Shown here piece after piece: positions 1 to 7,090 of a stretch of 35,121 nt of DNA (position 1 is its first letter; each line of letters begins with the position of its first letter). The translations under genes were made by a program, and so were the position numbers. The notes below the pieces were generated by a model. It saw nothing but the letters and a program-made list of their open reading frames with translations. It searched no databases and was not told the origin of the DNA. This DNA is from Pseudophaeobacter leonis. GTDB lineage: Bacteria; Pseudomonadota; Alphaproteobacteria; Rhodobacterales; Rhodobacteraceae. Where the stretch lies: positions 1-35,121 of the forward strand of contig NZ_MWVJ01000032.1 of the NCBI RefSeq assembly GCF_002087335.1, read 5' to 3'.

Positions 1-112
1 CAGGCGCAGCTCAGGAGGGTAAAATCCAAGAAATTCACCCAATCCGGATTATCCGTTTTTTAAGACTAGCCCTGCAATAGAAACAGATAGTTATAATCTT
101 TGGAGGAGAAAA

Positions 113-847
113 ATGTTGAAGAAATTTGCTGCTATTGCCTGTGCCGCGGTGCTGTTCGCATCGCCCGGTTTGTCTGAAACCCTGCGCGCAGTGACCTACG
201 AAGGTTTGACCCCCTTCACCAGAGATGCAAAAGCCGATCTGCCCGGGTTTAACGTAGAGCTGATGAATGCCGTCGCTGAGCGCGCCGGTTTTGATCTGGA
301 GACCGAATACCTGCCTTGGAAACGCGCTCAAAAGGTTGCGGAGGACGAGCCCGATACAATCGTCTTTGGCCTGGGCCGTAACAAAAAACGCGAGCCAAAA
401 TACAAGTGGGTCATGAACCTGCTCACTGCCGAGCGCGTGTTTGTCTCCCTTGGTGATCCGATCAATTCAATCGAGGATGCCCGGGGCCTGGGTCAGATCG
501 GCTCCCGGTCGCTCTACTACACCCAGCTGGAAAACGAAGGTTTCACCAACATCAGCAACTCCGACGTCAACAACCTGCAAAAGCTAAAGGCTGGCCGTGT
601 CGATGCGGTTTACACGGTGTCCTCGCGGGCTGTTTTCGTTTGGTCACAAGAACTGGGGTTTGCGCCGGAAGATCTGGCGATCGGAACGTCAATCTCCCCT
701 GTTGCGATTTGGCTTGCAGCACACAAAGACTTTGACGACGCCAAGGTCGAAAGGCTGCAAAAGGCCCTTAAAGAGCTTGTTGCAGATGGAACCTATGACG
801 GGATCCACAAGAAATACTTTGGTGATCTTCCGGTGCTCCCTCTTTAA
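113..847 (+). CDS. Periplasmic solute-binding protein (SBP family 3)
   Basis: A 244-residue exported protein of the amino-acid-type ABC binding-protein fold (SBP_bac_3). Residues 1-20 form a signal peptide: KK, a hydrophobic Ala/Val/Leu stretch, then a polar cleavage region near SLSET-type residues around position 20. The mature part starts with a ligand-domain pattern (RAVTYEGLTPFT, then LPGFNVELMNAVAERAGF) and ends with a typical KKYFGD tail. A strong ribosome site GGAGGA lies at 101-106 before the ATG. No permease or ATPase gene follows. The next gene is a sigma factor and a hairpin lies between, so this looks like an orphan binding protein, either serving transporters elsewhere or acting as a sensor-type binding protein. 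The ligand cannot be told from sequence; the family also includes extracellular domains of signalling proteins. Family call is firm, substrate unknown. Confidence 0.85.
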   Translation: MLKKFAAIACAAVLFASPGLSETLRAVTYEGLTPFTRDAKADLPGFNVELMNAVAERAGFDLETEYLPWKRAQKVAEDEPDTIVFGLGRNKKREPKYKWVMNLLTAERVFVSLGDPINSIEDARGLGQIGSRSLYYTQLENEGFTNISNSDVNNLQKLKAGRVDAVYTVSSRAVFVWSQELGFAPEDLAIGTSISPVAIWLAAHKDFDDAKVERLQKALKELVADGTYDGIHKKYFGDLPVLPL

Positions 848-887
848 GTTGAGGCCGAGCAGAAACTGAAAGACCTGTTCAAAAGCG

Positions 888-921
888 AAGCGAATACAGC
901 ATTGAGTTGTTGTATTCGCTT
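888..921 (+). terminator. Stem-loop terminator after the binding protein
   Basis: A perfect 11-bp inverted repeat (AAGCGAATACA at 888-898, TGTATTCGCTT at 911-921) lies 41 bases after the stop codon. The stem can extend inward by G-U, C-G and A-T pairs to leave a 6-base loop. There is no long T-run, so termination strength is uncertain. Confidence 0.6.
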
Positions 922-1114
922 TGTGCACTCCGTCCCCTAAACGGCAGGGCCTCGCAGGGCTTCATTGTCTGTCTCCTCAGCTGGAGAACAGGCTCTCCCT
1001 AAACGCCAAACATTTCAGGCGAACAGGTCTTGTCGGCCACTATGTGTCTGTCACGATGGGTTTGCCGCTGAAATGCCTCAGAATAAAACCTGGGAAAAAA
1101 ACCTGGATAAAAAC

Positions 1115-1143
1115 TGATCCGTATGGCTTGCCGGTCCGTAATA
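1115..1143 (+). promoter_or_regulatory. Predicted RpoE (ECF) promoter of the sigma-factor gene
   Basis: TGATCC at 1115-1120, 17 bases, then GTAATA at 1138-1143. The same TGATCC-N17-GTA arrangement occurs twice in the divergent region at 4015-4117. TGATCC is the -35 core I recall for the Rhodobacter sphaeroides RpoE regulon. It implies autoregulation. Transcription would start near 1150, almost on the ATG at 1149, which favours the later GTG start or leaderless translation. Confidence 0.65.
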
Positions 1144-1223
1144 GGACTATGTTGACACAAACTCTTATTCCACCGCGCCTCAACGCGAGTTCAGTGACCG
1201 TGGGCCGCTCCGAAAGAAGATCT

Positions 1224-1799
1224 GTGTCGCCACCCAAAACCGACCTTTCACAACAGGACATTTCCCAACAGACGATCTGGATGATCGCTGTGCGTGACAA
1301 CCGTGATCGGGCAGCCTTTGGTGCCCTCTACGATCATTTTGCGCCGCGGCTGAAGGGGTTTGTGATGCGGGGAGGGGCCTCAGCGCCGCAGGCAGAGGAA
1401 ATTGTGCAAGACGTGCTGCTGACCCTCTGGCGCAAGGCGGCCCTGTTCGATCCACACCGGGCGCAGGTCTCGGCCTGGATCTACCAGATTGCCCGCAACC
1501 GTCAGATCGACCTTGCGCGCAAAGAAAACCGGCCAATACCGGAAGAGCTGAAGGAAGAGCCGGGAGCCGAGCCGGACGCCAGCCAAATTCTGGGTCTTGA
1601 GCAGGAAACAGGCCAGTTGAAAAAGGCTCTTGCGACGCTCAAGCCTTTGCAGCGCGAAATCATAGAAAAGGCCTATCTGGGCGAGTTGACCCATCAGGAA
1701 ATCAGCGCCGAGACGGGTCTGCCGCTGGGAACGATAAAATCGCGTATCCGCCTTGGGCTGGAGCGATTGAGACACGAATTGAAGGACCTCAAGCAATGA
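1224..1799 (+). CDS. rpoE: ECF RNA polymerase sigma factor, RpoE (ChrR-controlled) type
   Basis: A sigma-70 family factor of the extracytoplasmic-function class. Region 2 is visible as AAFGALYDHFAPRLKGFVMRG followed by AEEIVQDVLLTLWRKA and SAWIYQIARNRQIDLARK. Region 4 ends the protein with LGELTHQEISAETGLPLGTI and KSRIRLGLERLRHEL, the -35-reading helix-turn-helix. The frame is open from 921, but the upstream part is not sigma-like. Possible starts are ATG 1149 (216 aa) and GTG 1224 (191 aa). I prefer GTG because the predicted promoter would start transcription near 1150 and an AAGAAGA ribosome site precedes it. The gene overlaps chrR by four bases (ATGA), so sigma and anti-sigma are translationally coupled. 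In Rhodobacter sphaeroides this pair controls the singlet-oxygen response. Confidence 0.85.
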   Translation: MSPPKTDLSQQDISQQTIWMIAVRDNRDRAAFGALYDHFAPRLKGFVMRGGASAPQAEEIVQDVLLTLWRKAALFDPHRAQVSAWIYQIARNRQIDLARKENRPIPEELKEEPGAEPDASQILGLEQETGQLKKALATLKPLQREIIEKAYLGELTHQEISAETGLPLGTIKSRIRLGLERLRHELKDLKQ

Positions 1800-2431
1800 G
1801 TGCCGTAACCCGCCACATCCCCGATGCCATGTTGGCGGCCTATGCAGCCGGCAACCTGCCGCATGCCTTTGCCGTTGTGGTCGCGTGCCATGTGTCACTG
1901 TGCGAAAGCTGCCGGGCGACGCTTGAGACACATCAGGCTGTTGGCGGTGTTTTGCTGGACGAATCTGACGCGGTGGCCGTTTCGCCATCGTTGAAAGACG
2001 ACCTCTTTGCGCAATTGGATGCGCCCTACACTGCCAAACCGGTTTATGAGCGGCACGGCGTCTATCCAGCCCCGGTGATGGAGGCGCTCAAGGGGCGTGC
2101 GCTACGCTGGAAAAAACTGGGGATGGGGGTGCGTCAGGATATCTTGTCACATGACGACAGCGGCTCGGTACGGTTGCTCTATATCCCGCCAGGACAGGCG
2201 GTGCCGGATCACAGCCACAATGGGCTGGAGCTGACGCTGGTGTTGCAGGGCAGTTTTAGTGATGAAACCGGCAGGTTTGGTGTCGGGGGTGTCGAGATCG
2301 CCGATGACGCGCTGGAGCACACGCCGGTCGCGGATGCGGGAGAGGCCTGTATTTGCCTGGCTGCGACCGATGCGCCCCTGCGGTTTCGCGCTTTGGTGCC
2401 CCGGCTGTTGCAGCCGATATTCCGCATCTGA
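1796..2431 (+). CDS. chrR: Zinc-binding cupin anti-sigma factor ChrR
   Basis: A 211-residue anti-sigma factor that holds RpoE inactive until singlet oxygen or related stress. The N-terminal anti-sigma domain carries the zinc ligands expected from R. sphaeroides ChrR with a one-residue offset: H7, H32, C36 and C39 (within CHVSLCESC). The C-terminal cupin domain also has its metal set: H139, H141, E145 (PDHSHNGLE) and H175 (LEHTPV). Both metal sites are intact, so the sensor should be functional. It is co-transcribed with the sigma gene through an ATGA overlap. It ends 82 bases before the convergent SDR gene. Family assignment is firm; the exact inducing signal is inferred from the R. sphaeroides paralogue. 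Confidence 0.92.
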   Translation: MSAVTRHIPDAMLAAYAAGNLPHAFAVVVACHVSLCESCRATLETHQAVGGVLLDESDAVAVSPSLKDDLFAQLDAPYTAKPVYERHGVYPAPVMEALKGRALRWKKLGMGVRQDILSHDDSGSVRLLYIPPGQAVPDHSHNGLELTLVLQGSFSDETGRFGVGGVEIADDALEHTPVADAGEACICLAATDAPLRFRALVPRLLQPIFRI

Positions 2432-2513
2432 CCTCTGGCCTCTGATCACGGGGAAGTTGGGGTCGCATTCTGTTTCGGCTGCGACGGGGGGCCGCGCGTC
2501 GCGGTCTGGGATG

Positions 2514-3239
2514 TTATCTGCGGCCGTAGAGAAACAGATCTGGCAAAGCAGAGAAAAGGCGCAGAGCCCAGGAAAACGGGGCGGGAAAATCGGTGCGAAA
2601 ACGAGATTTGCGCATCGCTTTCAAAACCCGGCGTGCGGCAGCTTCGGGCTGCATCAGCATTGGCATTTTGAAACTGTTTTTTTCGGTGAGACGGGTTTTG
2701 ATAAAGCCCGGGTTCACCAGTCGCACCACAACGCCACTGCCTTTGAGGTCAAAACGCATCGTTTCTGCCAGGCTGACCAGTGCGGCCTTGCTGGCGCCAT
2801 AGCCGATCGCCGCAGGCAGGCCGTGATAGCCCGCGAGCGAGCCGACCAGCGTGATATCGCCCTGACCACGGCGCACAAACTCTGGCACAACCTCGCCCAA
2901 CACGCGCATGGCCCCGATGAAATTCACATCACACATGGCAAGTGCCGCCTCTTTGTCCCAGGCGGTCGCGCGCATGGGGGCATAGGCGCCTGCATTGTAG
3001 ATCACCCCGTCCACCTGCCCGAGTTGCGCCGCCGCCTGTCGCACTGCCTGCGGGTCTGTCACGTCCATCTGCAGCGGGCGGCTGTTGGGCAATGCATGGC
3101 ACAGGCTTTGCAGCCGGTCTGCGTTTCGTGCCGACAGGATCAAATGCGCGCCCTCATCGCTCAGCTGTTGGGCCAGCGCCCGGCCCAGCCCTTCACTGGC
3201 ACCAACGAGCCAATAGGTTTTCCCTGAAAATCCAGTCAT
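2514..3239 (-). CDS. Short-chain dehydrogenase/reductase of the RpoE-linked cluster
   Basis: A 241-residue classical SDR, probably NADP(H) dependent. Visible motifs are the cofactor loop GASEGLG (13-19), NAG (82-84), N106, and the catalytic S134, Y147 and K151 (YGASK). It has no signal peptide; a C-terminal FSWALRLFSALPDLFLY stretch could give membrane contact. The start ATG overlaps the stop of the upstream DUF1365 gene by four bases, so the two form one leftward operon from the promoter at 4043. In R. sphaeroides an SDR gene occupies the same position in the RpoE-dependent cluster (RSP_1087 region). A role in reducing a keto or aldehyde lipid intermediate is possible, but it is inference from context only. 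Confidence 0.85.
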   Translation of the reverse strand: MTGFSGKTYWLVGASEGLGRALAQQLSDEGAHLILSARNADRLQSLCHALPNSRPLQMDVTDPQAVRQAAAQLGQVDGVIYNAGAYAPMRATAWDKEAALAMCDVNFIGAMRVLGEVVPEFVRRGQGDITLVGSLAGYHGLPAAIGYGASKAALVSLAETMRFDLKGSGVVVRLVNPGFIKTRLTEKNSFKMPMLMQPEAAARRVLKAMRKSRFRTDFPAPFSWALRLFSALPDLFLYGRR

Positions 3240-4006
3240 TTTGCGGCCTCGATACTGTTTTGGGTCTCAGACAGCAGCTGCGCGGGCGCTGGCTGTTTTT
3301 TCAAAAACGGAGCGCGTTTGAGATATAGGATTGCGTCTTGCCAGTGGATCAGCGCCAGCACACGCAGCGCCCCAAACGGCCGTCGCACGGCAGCCCAAAG
3401 CAACGACCGGTTGGTCGCGACAGAGCGCTTTCCCACCAGCGTGGCCAACACTCCCTGATCGCCATTTTCATACTTGATCCGGATGTTGACCTTGGTTTTG
3501 GTCAGCTCAAAATTGAAGTGATAGAGCCCTTCGATCTTTTGAAAAGGCGACACATGCATCAGCTTTGCCGCCGTCAGACGATCCGTCTTTTGAATGGGGC
3601 GAAAATCTCTGTGGGCACAAAAGTAGCAGTGTCGCTGCCCAAAGGTGCTGTTGACCTCGGCGACAAAGGCGCAGGGTTTTCCATCGATCAGCGCGATCCA
3701 AAAGCTGACCGATTTGAATTGAAACCAAAGAAGCCGCGGTTGAGCCAGCAACAACAGTTGCGCGTTCTGGAGGGGAAAGCCTCTCTCGGACAGCAGGCTG
3801 CGAAACCACGCGACCCCGCGCCCCTGGTTGCGCACGCCGCCGTGATGGCGGTCCCAAGGCGACCACAAATTGAAGCGGTTGCGCGAGAACAGCCAGGGCT
3901 GATCTGTGCCAAGATCGCTCAGGACATAGTCTACCCCGTAGGAAAAGGCGTTTTTCAAAGACCCGCGCCGGGCGTGGTAGGTATGAGCTTGGATATGGTG
4001 CAGCAT
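3236..4006 (-). CDS. DUF1365 family protein
   Basis: A 256-residue protein of the DUF1365 family, recognised by its opening (HHIQAHTYHARRGSLKNAFSYGVDYVL), the segment FNLWSPWDRHHGGVRNQGRG, and HVSPFQKIEGLYHFNF later. Biochemical function is unknown. The frame is open further upstream to 4108, but I start at ATG 4006 because an AGAGGA ribosome site lies just before it and the family begins with this HxxRxxP-like segment. Genes of this family repeatedly sit beside the FAD enzyme and cyclopropane-synthase-like methylase found here, so a part in modified-fatty-acid metabolism is likely. The predicted RpoE promoter places the transcription start within a few bases of this ATG, and the -10 overlaps the ribosome site, which is unusual. 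Confidence 0.82.
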   Translation of the reverse strand: MLHHIQAHTYHARRGSLKNAFSYGVDYVLSDLGTDQPWLFSRNRFNLWSPWDRHHGGVRNQGRGVAWFRSLLSERGFPLQNAQLLLLAQPRLLWFQFKSVSFWIALIDGKPCAFVAEVNSTFGQRHCYFCAHRDFRPIQKTDRLTAAKLMHVSPFQKIEGLYHFNFELTKTKVNIRIKYENGDQGVLATLVGKRSVATNRSLLWAAVRRPFGALRVLALIHWQDAILYLKRAPFLKKQPAPAQLLSETQNSIEAAK

Positions 4007-4014
4007 GATAGTTC

Positions 4015-4043
4015 CTCTACGTGCGCGCAGGGGGGATGGATCA
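4015..4043 (-). promoter_or_regulatory. Predicted RpoE promoter, leftward (DUF1365-SDR)
   Basis: Read on the minus strand: TGATCC (4043-4038), 17 bases, GTAGAG (4020-4015). Same pattern and spacing as the sites at 1115 and 4089. The -10 element overlaps the ribosome site of the DUF1365 gene, so an RpoE transcript would have almost no leader. Confidence 0.55.
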
Positions 4044-4088
4044 CTTTTTGCCTGCTGTGCGCGTAGAAAATCTTTTTGTGTCAAATTG

Positions 4089-4117
4089 TGATCCAACGCC
4101 GCGCGCACCGCGTATCC
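4089..4117 (+). promoter_or_regulatory. Predicted RpoE promoter, rightward (lipid-modification operon)
   Basis: TGATCC at 4089-4094, 17 bases, GTATCC at 4112-4117, about 30 bases before the ATG of the FAD enzyme. Together with the leftward site it makes the 141-bp gap a bidirectional control region, with the two -35 elements 45 bases apart. Confidence 0.6.
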
Positions 4118-4147
4118 CTTTCATAACACGTCAAAGACGAGGACCAA

Positions 4148-5491
4148 ATGTTTGACCACACCCAGGGCCCGCGTAAAAAGATCGCCATTGTCGGCGGTGG
4201 TATTTCAGGCCTGTCTGCTGCCTACTACCTGTCGCCCTACCATGATGTGACCCTGTTTGAGGCGGCCCCCAGGCTGGGCGGTCATGCGCGCACGGTGATG
4301 GCAGGCAAGAACGGCGACCAGCCGGTCGATACCGGCTTTATCGTTTTTAACTATGTGACCTACCCCTTCCTCACCCGTCTGTTTCGCGACCTGGATGTGC
4401 CGGTGATCAAAAGCGAGATGAGCTTTGGCGCCAGTATTGATAATGGGCGGCTTGAATACGGGCTCAACAGCCTGCGCGCCATCACGGCGCAAAAAAGCAA
4501 CCTGCTAAAGCCGCAGTTTTACAAAATGATCGCTGACATTGTGCGGTTTGGCAAACGGGCCGAGGCGGCTGCGCAGGACGACGATAAAACCATAGGTGAA
4601 CTCGTCGCAGAGCTGGGCTTGGGCCAATGGTTTCGCGACAAATACCTGATGCCAATGTGTGGCGCGATCTGGTCGACGCCAGTGGCAGAGGTTGACCAGT
4701 TTCCGGCCAAATCTCTGGTGCAGTTTTTCCGCAACCACGCGCTTTTGGCCGGGGGCGGGCAACATCAGTGGTGGACCGTTAAAGGCGGCAGTATCGAATA
4801 TGTGCGCCGACTTGAGGCGGCGCTGATTGCGCGGGGCTGCTGCCTGCGTACAGGCTGCCCGGTGCAGCATATCACGCGGAATGAATTTGCAGTCACGGTC
4901 ACGGCAGGCAACGGTTTTGTCGAAACCTTTGACGAGCTGGTCCTCGCCTGCCATTCTGACCATGCGCTGGCGATCCTGGGGCCGCAGGCAACGCCGCAGG
5001 AGGCGGGGGCTCTTGGCTCCATTCGTTACCAGCCAAACAAGGCGGTTCTGCATTGCGATCCGCGTCAGATGCCCAAACGTCGTGACTGCTGGTCAAGCTG
5101 GGCCTACCGGTCGCAAGACGGTGATATTGGTGTCACCTACTGGATGAACAAGCTGCAGGGCATCCCTGAAAGTGACGCACTGTTTGTGACGCTGAACCCG
5201 ACCACCGAGATCTCGGTGCAGTCAATTTATGACAGTGTCGAATATGCCCATCCGGTTTTTGATAAGGCCGCGCTCATGGCACAACGGGATATTCGCCAGA
5301 TGCAGGGCCAGAACCGAACCTGGTTTGCCGGAGCCTGGAACCGTCATGGATTTCACGAAGACGGCATTGCCAGCGCCATGCGTATCGTACGGACCCTGAA
5401 TGAGCGCCATCAGATCAAAGGATTGAAAAATGCGATTGACCAACAAGGCTCTGAAATCGAATTTCCTGTCGACCTGCGAACGTCTGCGTGA
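4148..5491 (+). CDS. FAD-dependent amine-oxidase/desaturase-like protein
   Basis: A 447-residue flavoprotein of the NAD(P)/FAD amine-oxidase superfamily (COG2907 type). The dinucleotide-binding motif IAIVGGGISGLSAAYYL sits at the N-terminus, followed by FEAAPRLGGHARTV, which binds the ribityl chain. A C-terminal segment WFAGAWNRHGFHEDGIASA matches the flavin-closing motif. This superfamily also includes carotenoid desaturases, so desaturation or isomerisation of an acyl chain is plausible. In R. sphaeroides the equivalent gene lies in the RpoE cluster (RSP_1090 region) tied to conversion of methylated fatty acids to furan fatty acids; I cannot say which Ufa name applies. It is the first gene of the rightward operon, has an AGGA ribosome site, and its last 62 bases overlap the next gene. 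Confidence 0.85.
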   Translation: MFDHTQGPRKKIAIVGGGISGLSAAYYLSPYHDVTLFEAAPRLGGHARTVMAGKNGDQPVDTGFIVFNYVTYPFLTRLFRDLDVPVIKSEMSFGASIDNGRLEYGLNSLRAITAQKSNLLKPQFYKMIADIVRFGKRAEAAAQDDDKTIGELVAELGLGQWFRDKYLMPMCGAIWSTPVAEVDQFPAKSLVQFFRNHALLAGGGQHQWWTVKGGSIEYVRRLEAALIARGCCLRTGCPVQHITRNEFAVTVTAGNGFVETFDELVLACHSDHALAILGPQATPQEAGALGSIRYQPNKAVLHCDPRQMPKRRDCWSSWAYRSQDGDIGVTYWMNKLQGIPESDALFVTLNPTTEISVQSIYDSVEYAHPVFDKAALMAQRDIRQMQGQNRTWFAGAWNRHGFHEDGIASAMRIVRTLNERHQIKGLKNAIDQQGSEIEFPVDLRTSA

Positions 5492-6587
5492 GGGCCAACT
5501 GACCCTGCGCACGCCTGAAGGGGAGCGCTATCAGTTTGGCAGCTCGGGACCCGAGGCGGAAATGGTCATTCATGACTGGTCCACCGTGTCGGCCCTGGCT
5601 GCGCATGGTCAGGTGGGACTGGGAGAGGCCTACGTCGAAGGTCTTTGGGACACGCCATCCATTGAGGCTCTTGTGTCCCTGGCGATGCGTAACCGCGACC
5701 ATCTTGGCGCTTTTGATCAGGCCAGCCCGTTTAGTCGCGCCAAATTCCGTGTGATCGACAGCTTTCTGCGCGCCAATTCACGCAGTGGATCGCGCAGGAA
5801 TATCCGGTCGCACTATGACGTGGGAAATGAGTTCTATGCCCTTTGGCTGGATGACGGCATGACCTATTCCTCGGGGCTGTTTGACCGGGGCGACGATGAT
5901 CTTTCTCGGGCGCAGTCCAACAAGAATGCCCGCGTTTTGTCCCGTTTGGGGCAGGGGGAGCGCACCTTGGAGATCGGCTGTGGCTGGGGGGGCTTTGCCG
6001 AGCAGGCAACGCAGGAGGGCCGCAATGTGACCGGCGTGACGATCTCGCGCAATCAGCACAGCTATGCAACCTGCCGGCTTGACGGGCTCGCCGATATCCA
6101 GCTGCGGGATTACCGCGACATCAACGGCACTTTTGACAGCATTGTCTCGATTGAAATGATCGAGGCCGTCGGGCTGAGATACTGGCCCACGTATTTTGCG
6201 GTTCTCAAACGTAATCTGGCCGAAGAGGGGCGCATCGTTGTGCAGGCGATTACCGTCAAGGACGACTATTTCGACACCTATAAAACCTCGTCCGACTATA
6301 TCCGGCAATATGTTTTCCCAGGGGGCATGTTGCTGTCGGACAATGTGATCAAAGAACAGGCCAAAGGTGCTGGCCTGCAGGTGCGCGACAGTTTTGCCTT
6401 TGGTCAGGACTATGCCAAAACCTGCCGGATCTGGGCAGAGCGGCTGGTGGCGCAAAAGCACCGGGTCGATGTTCTGGGCTACGGCGAAGGTTTTTTCCGC
6501 AACTGGCAATACTACCTCGAAATCTGCGCGGCCTCCTTTGCGATTGGCCATACCAATGTGGTGCAGGTGGAGATGACACATGCCTAG
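5430..6587 (+). CDS. Cyclopropane-synthase-like SAM-dependent fatty-acyl methylase
   Basis: A 385-residue protein of the cyclopropane fatty acid synthase family, acting on unsaturated acyl chains of membrane phospholipids. The SAM site LEIGCGWGGFAEQA is at 180-193, with VTGVTIS after it and YYLEICAASF near the end. By eye against E. coli Cfa, two of four bicarbonate-pocket residues differ: the Cys of YSCAYW is S148 here (YSSGLF), and the His of LHTIG is Q272 (VQAIT). The Glu (E245) and Tyr (361/362) are kept. This points to a methylase that does not close a ring, as reported for R. sphaeroides enzymes making methylated trans-unsaturated precursors of furan fatty acids. The start has an AAAGGA ribosome site inside the upstream gene, giving a 62-base overlap. 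Confidence 0.88.
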   Translation: MRLTNKALKSNFLSTCERLREGQLTLRTPEGERYQFGSSGPEAEMVIHDWSTVSALAAHGQVGLGEAYVEGLWDTPSIEALVSLAMRNRDHLGAFDQASPFSRAKFRVIDSFLRANSRSGSRRNIRSHYDVGNEFYALWLDDGMTYSSGLFDRGDDDLSRAQSNKNARVLSRLGQGERTLEIGCGWGGFAEQATQEGRNVTGVTISRNQHSYATCRLDGLADIQLRDYRDINGTFDSIVSIEMIEAVGLRYWPTYFAVLKRNLAEEGRIVVQAITVKDDYFDTYKTSSDYIRQYVFPGGMLLSDNVIKEQAKGAGLQVRDSFAFGQDYAKTCRIWAERLVAQKHRVDVLGYGEGFFRNWQYYLEICAASFAIGHTNVVQVEMTHA

Positions 6588-7090
6588 AGCGCTGTCTGCT
6601 CTGATTGCACTGGCGTTTTCTGTCCTGCTGTTGCCGGGCGTGGTCCTGGCCTCACCGGTGAAATCCGTCTTGCCGGACGCGCAGGTGCGGGGGGCTGCGA
6701 CCTTTCGCTTTGTTGGCTTCCCAATCTATGAGGCGCAGCTGTTCACCCGCGCCGGGGCGCCGCTGGATTGGGAGGTGGATTTTGGCCTTGGGTTGACCTA
6801 TCTGCGCAGCCCTCACCGGGCACGACCTAGTTGAAGGCACTCTTCGAGAGATGGAGCGCAGGGGCGCACCCCTGCCGCAGCGGGCGCAGCTTGAACGCTG
6901 CTATAGGGATGTGCGCAAAGGGGACCGCTATGTGGCGGTGTCAAAAGGCCCTGACGCGATTGGGTTCTGGCTGAACGACACATTCATCTGCACCCTTAGT
7001 CAGCCGCAGATAAAAACCAGTTTCATGGAGATCTTTCTGGGCGACAACACCCGGTCCAGATCCTTTTCCCGGGCGCTCAGGGGCGAGTGA
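6580..7090 (+). pseudogene. Chalcone-isomerase-like exported protein, frameshifted
   Basis: The first 85 codons give a signal peptide (LIALAFSVLLLPGVVLA) and the family-typical GAATFRFVGFPIYEAQLFTR, then run into a stop at 6832-6834. In the next frame the protein continues LTGHDLVEGTLREMERRG and runs to 7090, ending with FWLNDTFICTLSQPQIK and FMEIFLGDNTRS. Removing one C from the run at 6810-6812 joins the halves into a 169-residue chalcone isomerase-like (Chalcone_3 type) periplasmic protein. No flavonoid role is implied; bacterial members bind small lipophilic ligands or are uncharacterised. It overlaps the methylase by eight bases and its stop overlaps the MFS start (TGATG). Homologues recur with this operon. 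Sequence error and a real mutation both fit. Confidence 0.75.

Noticed and set aside
72..97. TATAAT at 92-97 with CTGCAA at 72-77 as a housekeeping promoter of the first gene
   Set aside because: The spacing is only 14 bases and transcription would start inside the ribosome site at 101-106.
451..457. TGATCC occurrences inside genes (for example near 453 and 3467) as RpoE promoters
   Set aside because: They lack the GTA element at 17 bases or lie within coding sequence without a suitable downstream gene.
921..1148. N-terminal extension of the sigma factor from 921
   Set aside because: The extra 76 residues are not sigma-like and lie upstream of the predicted promoter.
3338..4066. Plus-strand open frame opposite the DUF1365 gene
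   Set aside because: It is a shadow of the minus-strand gene, whose protein matches a known family.
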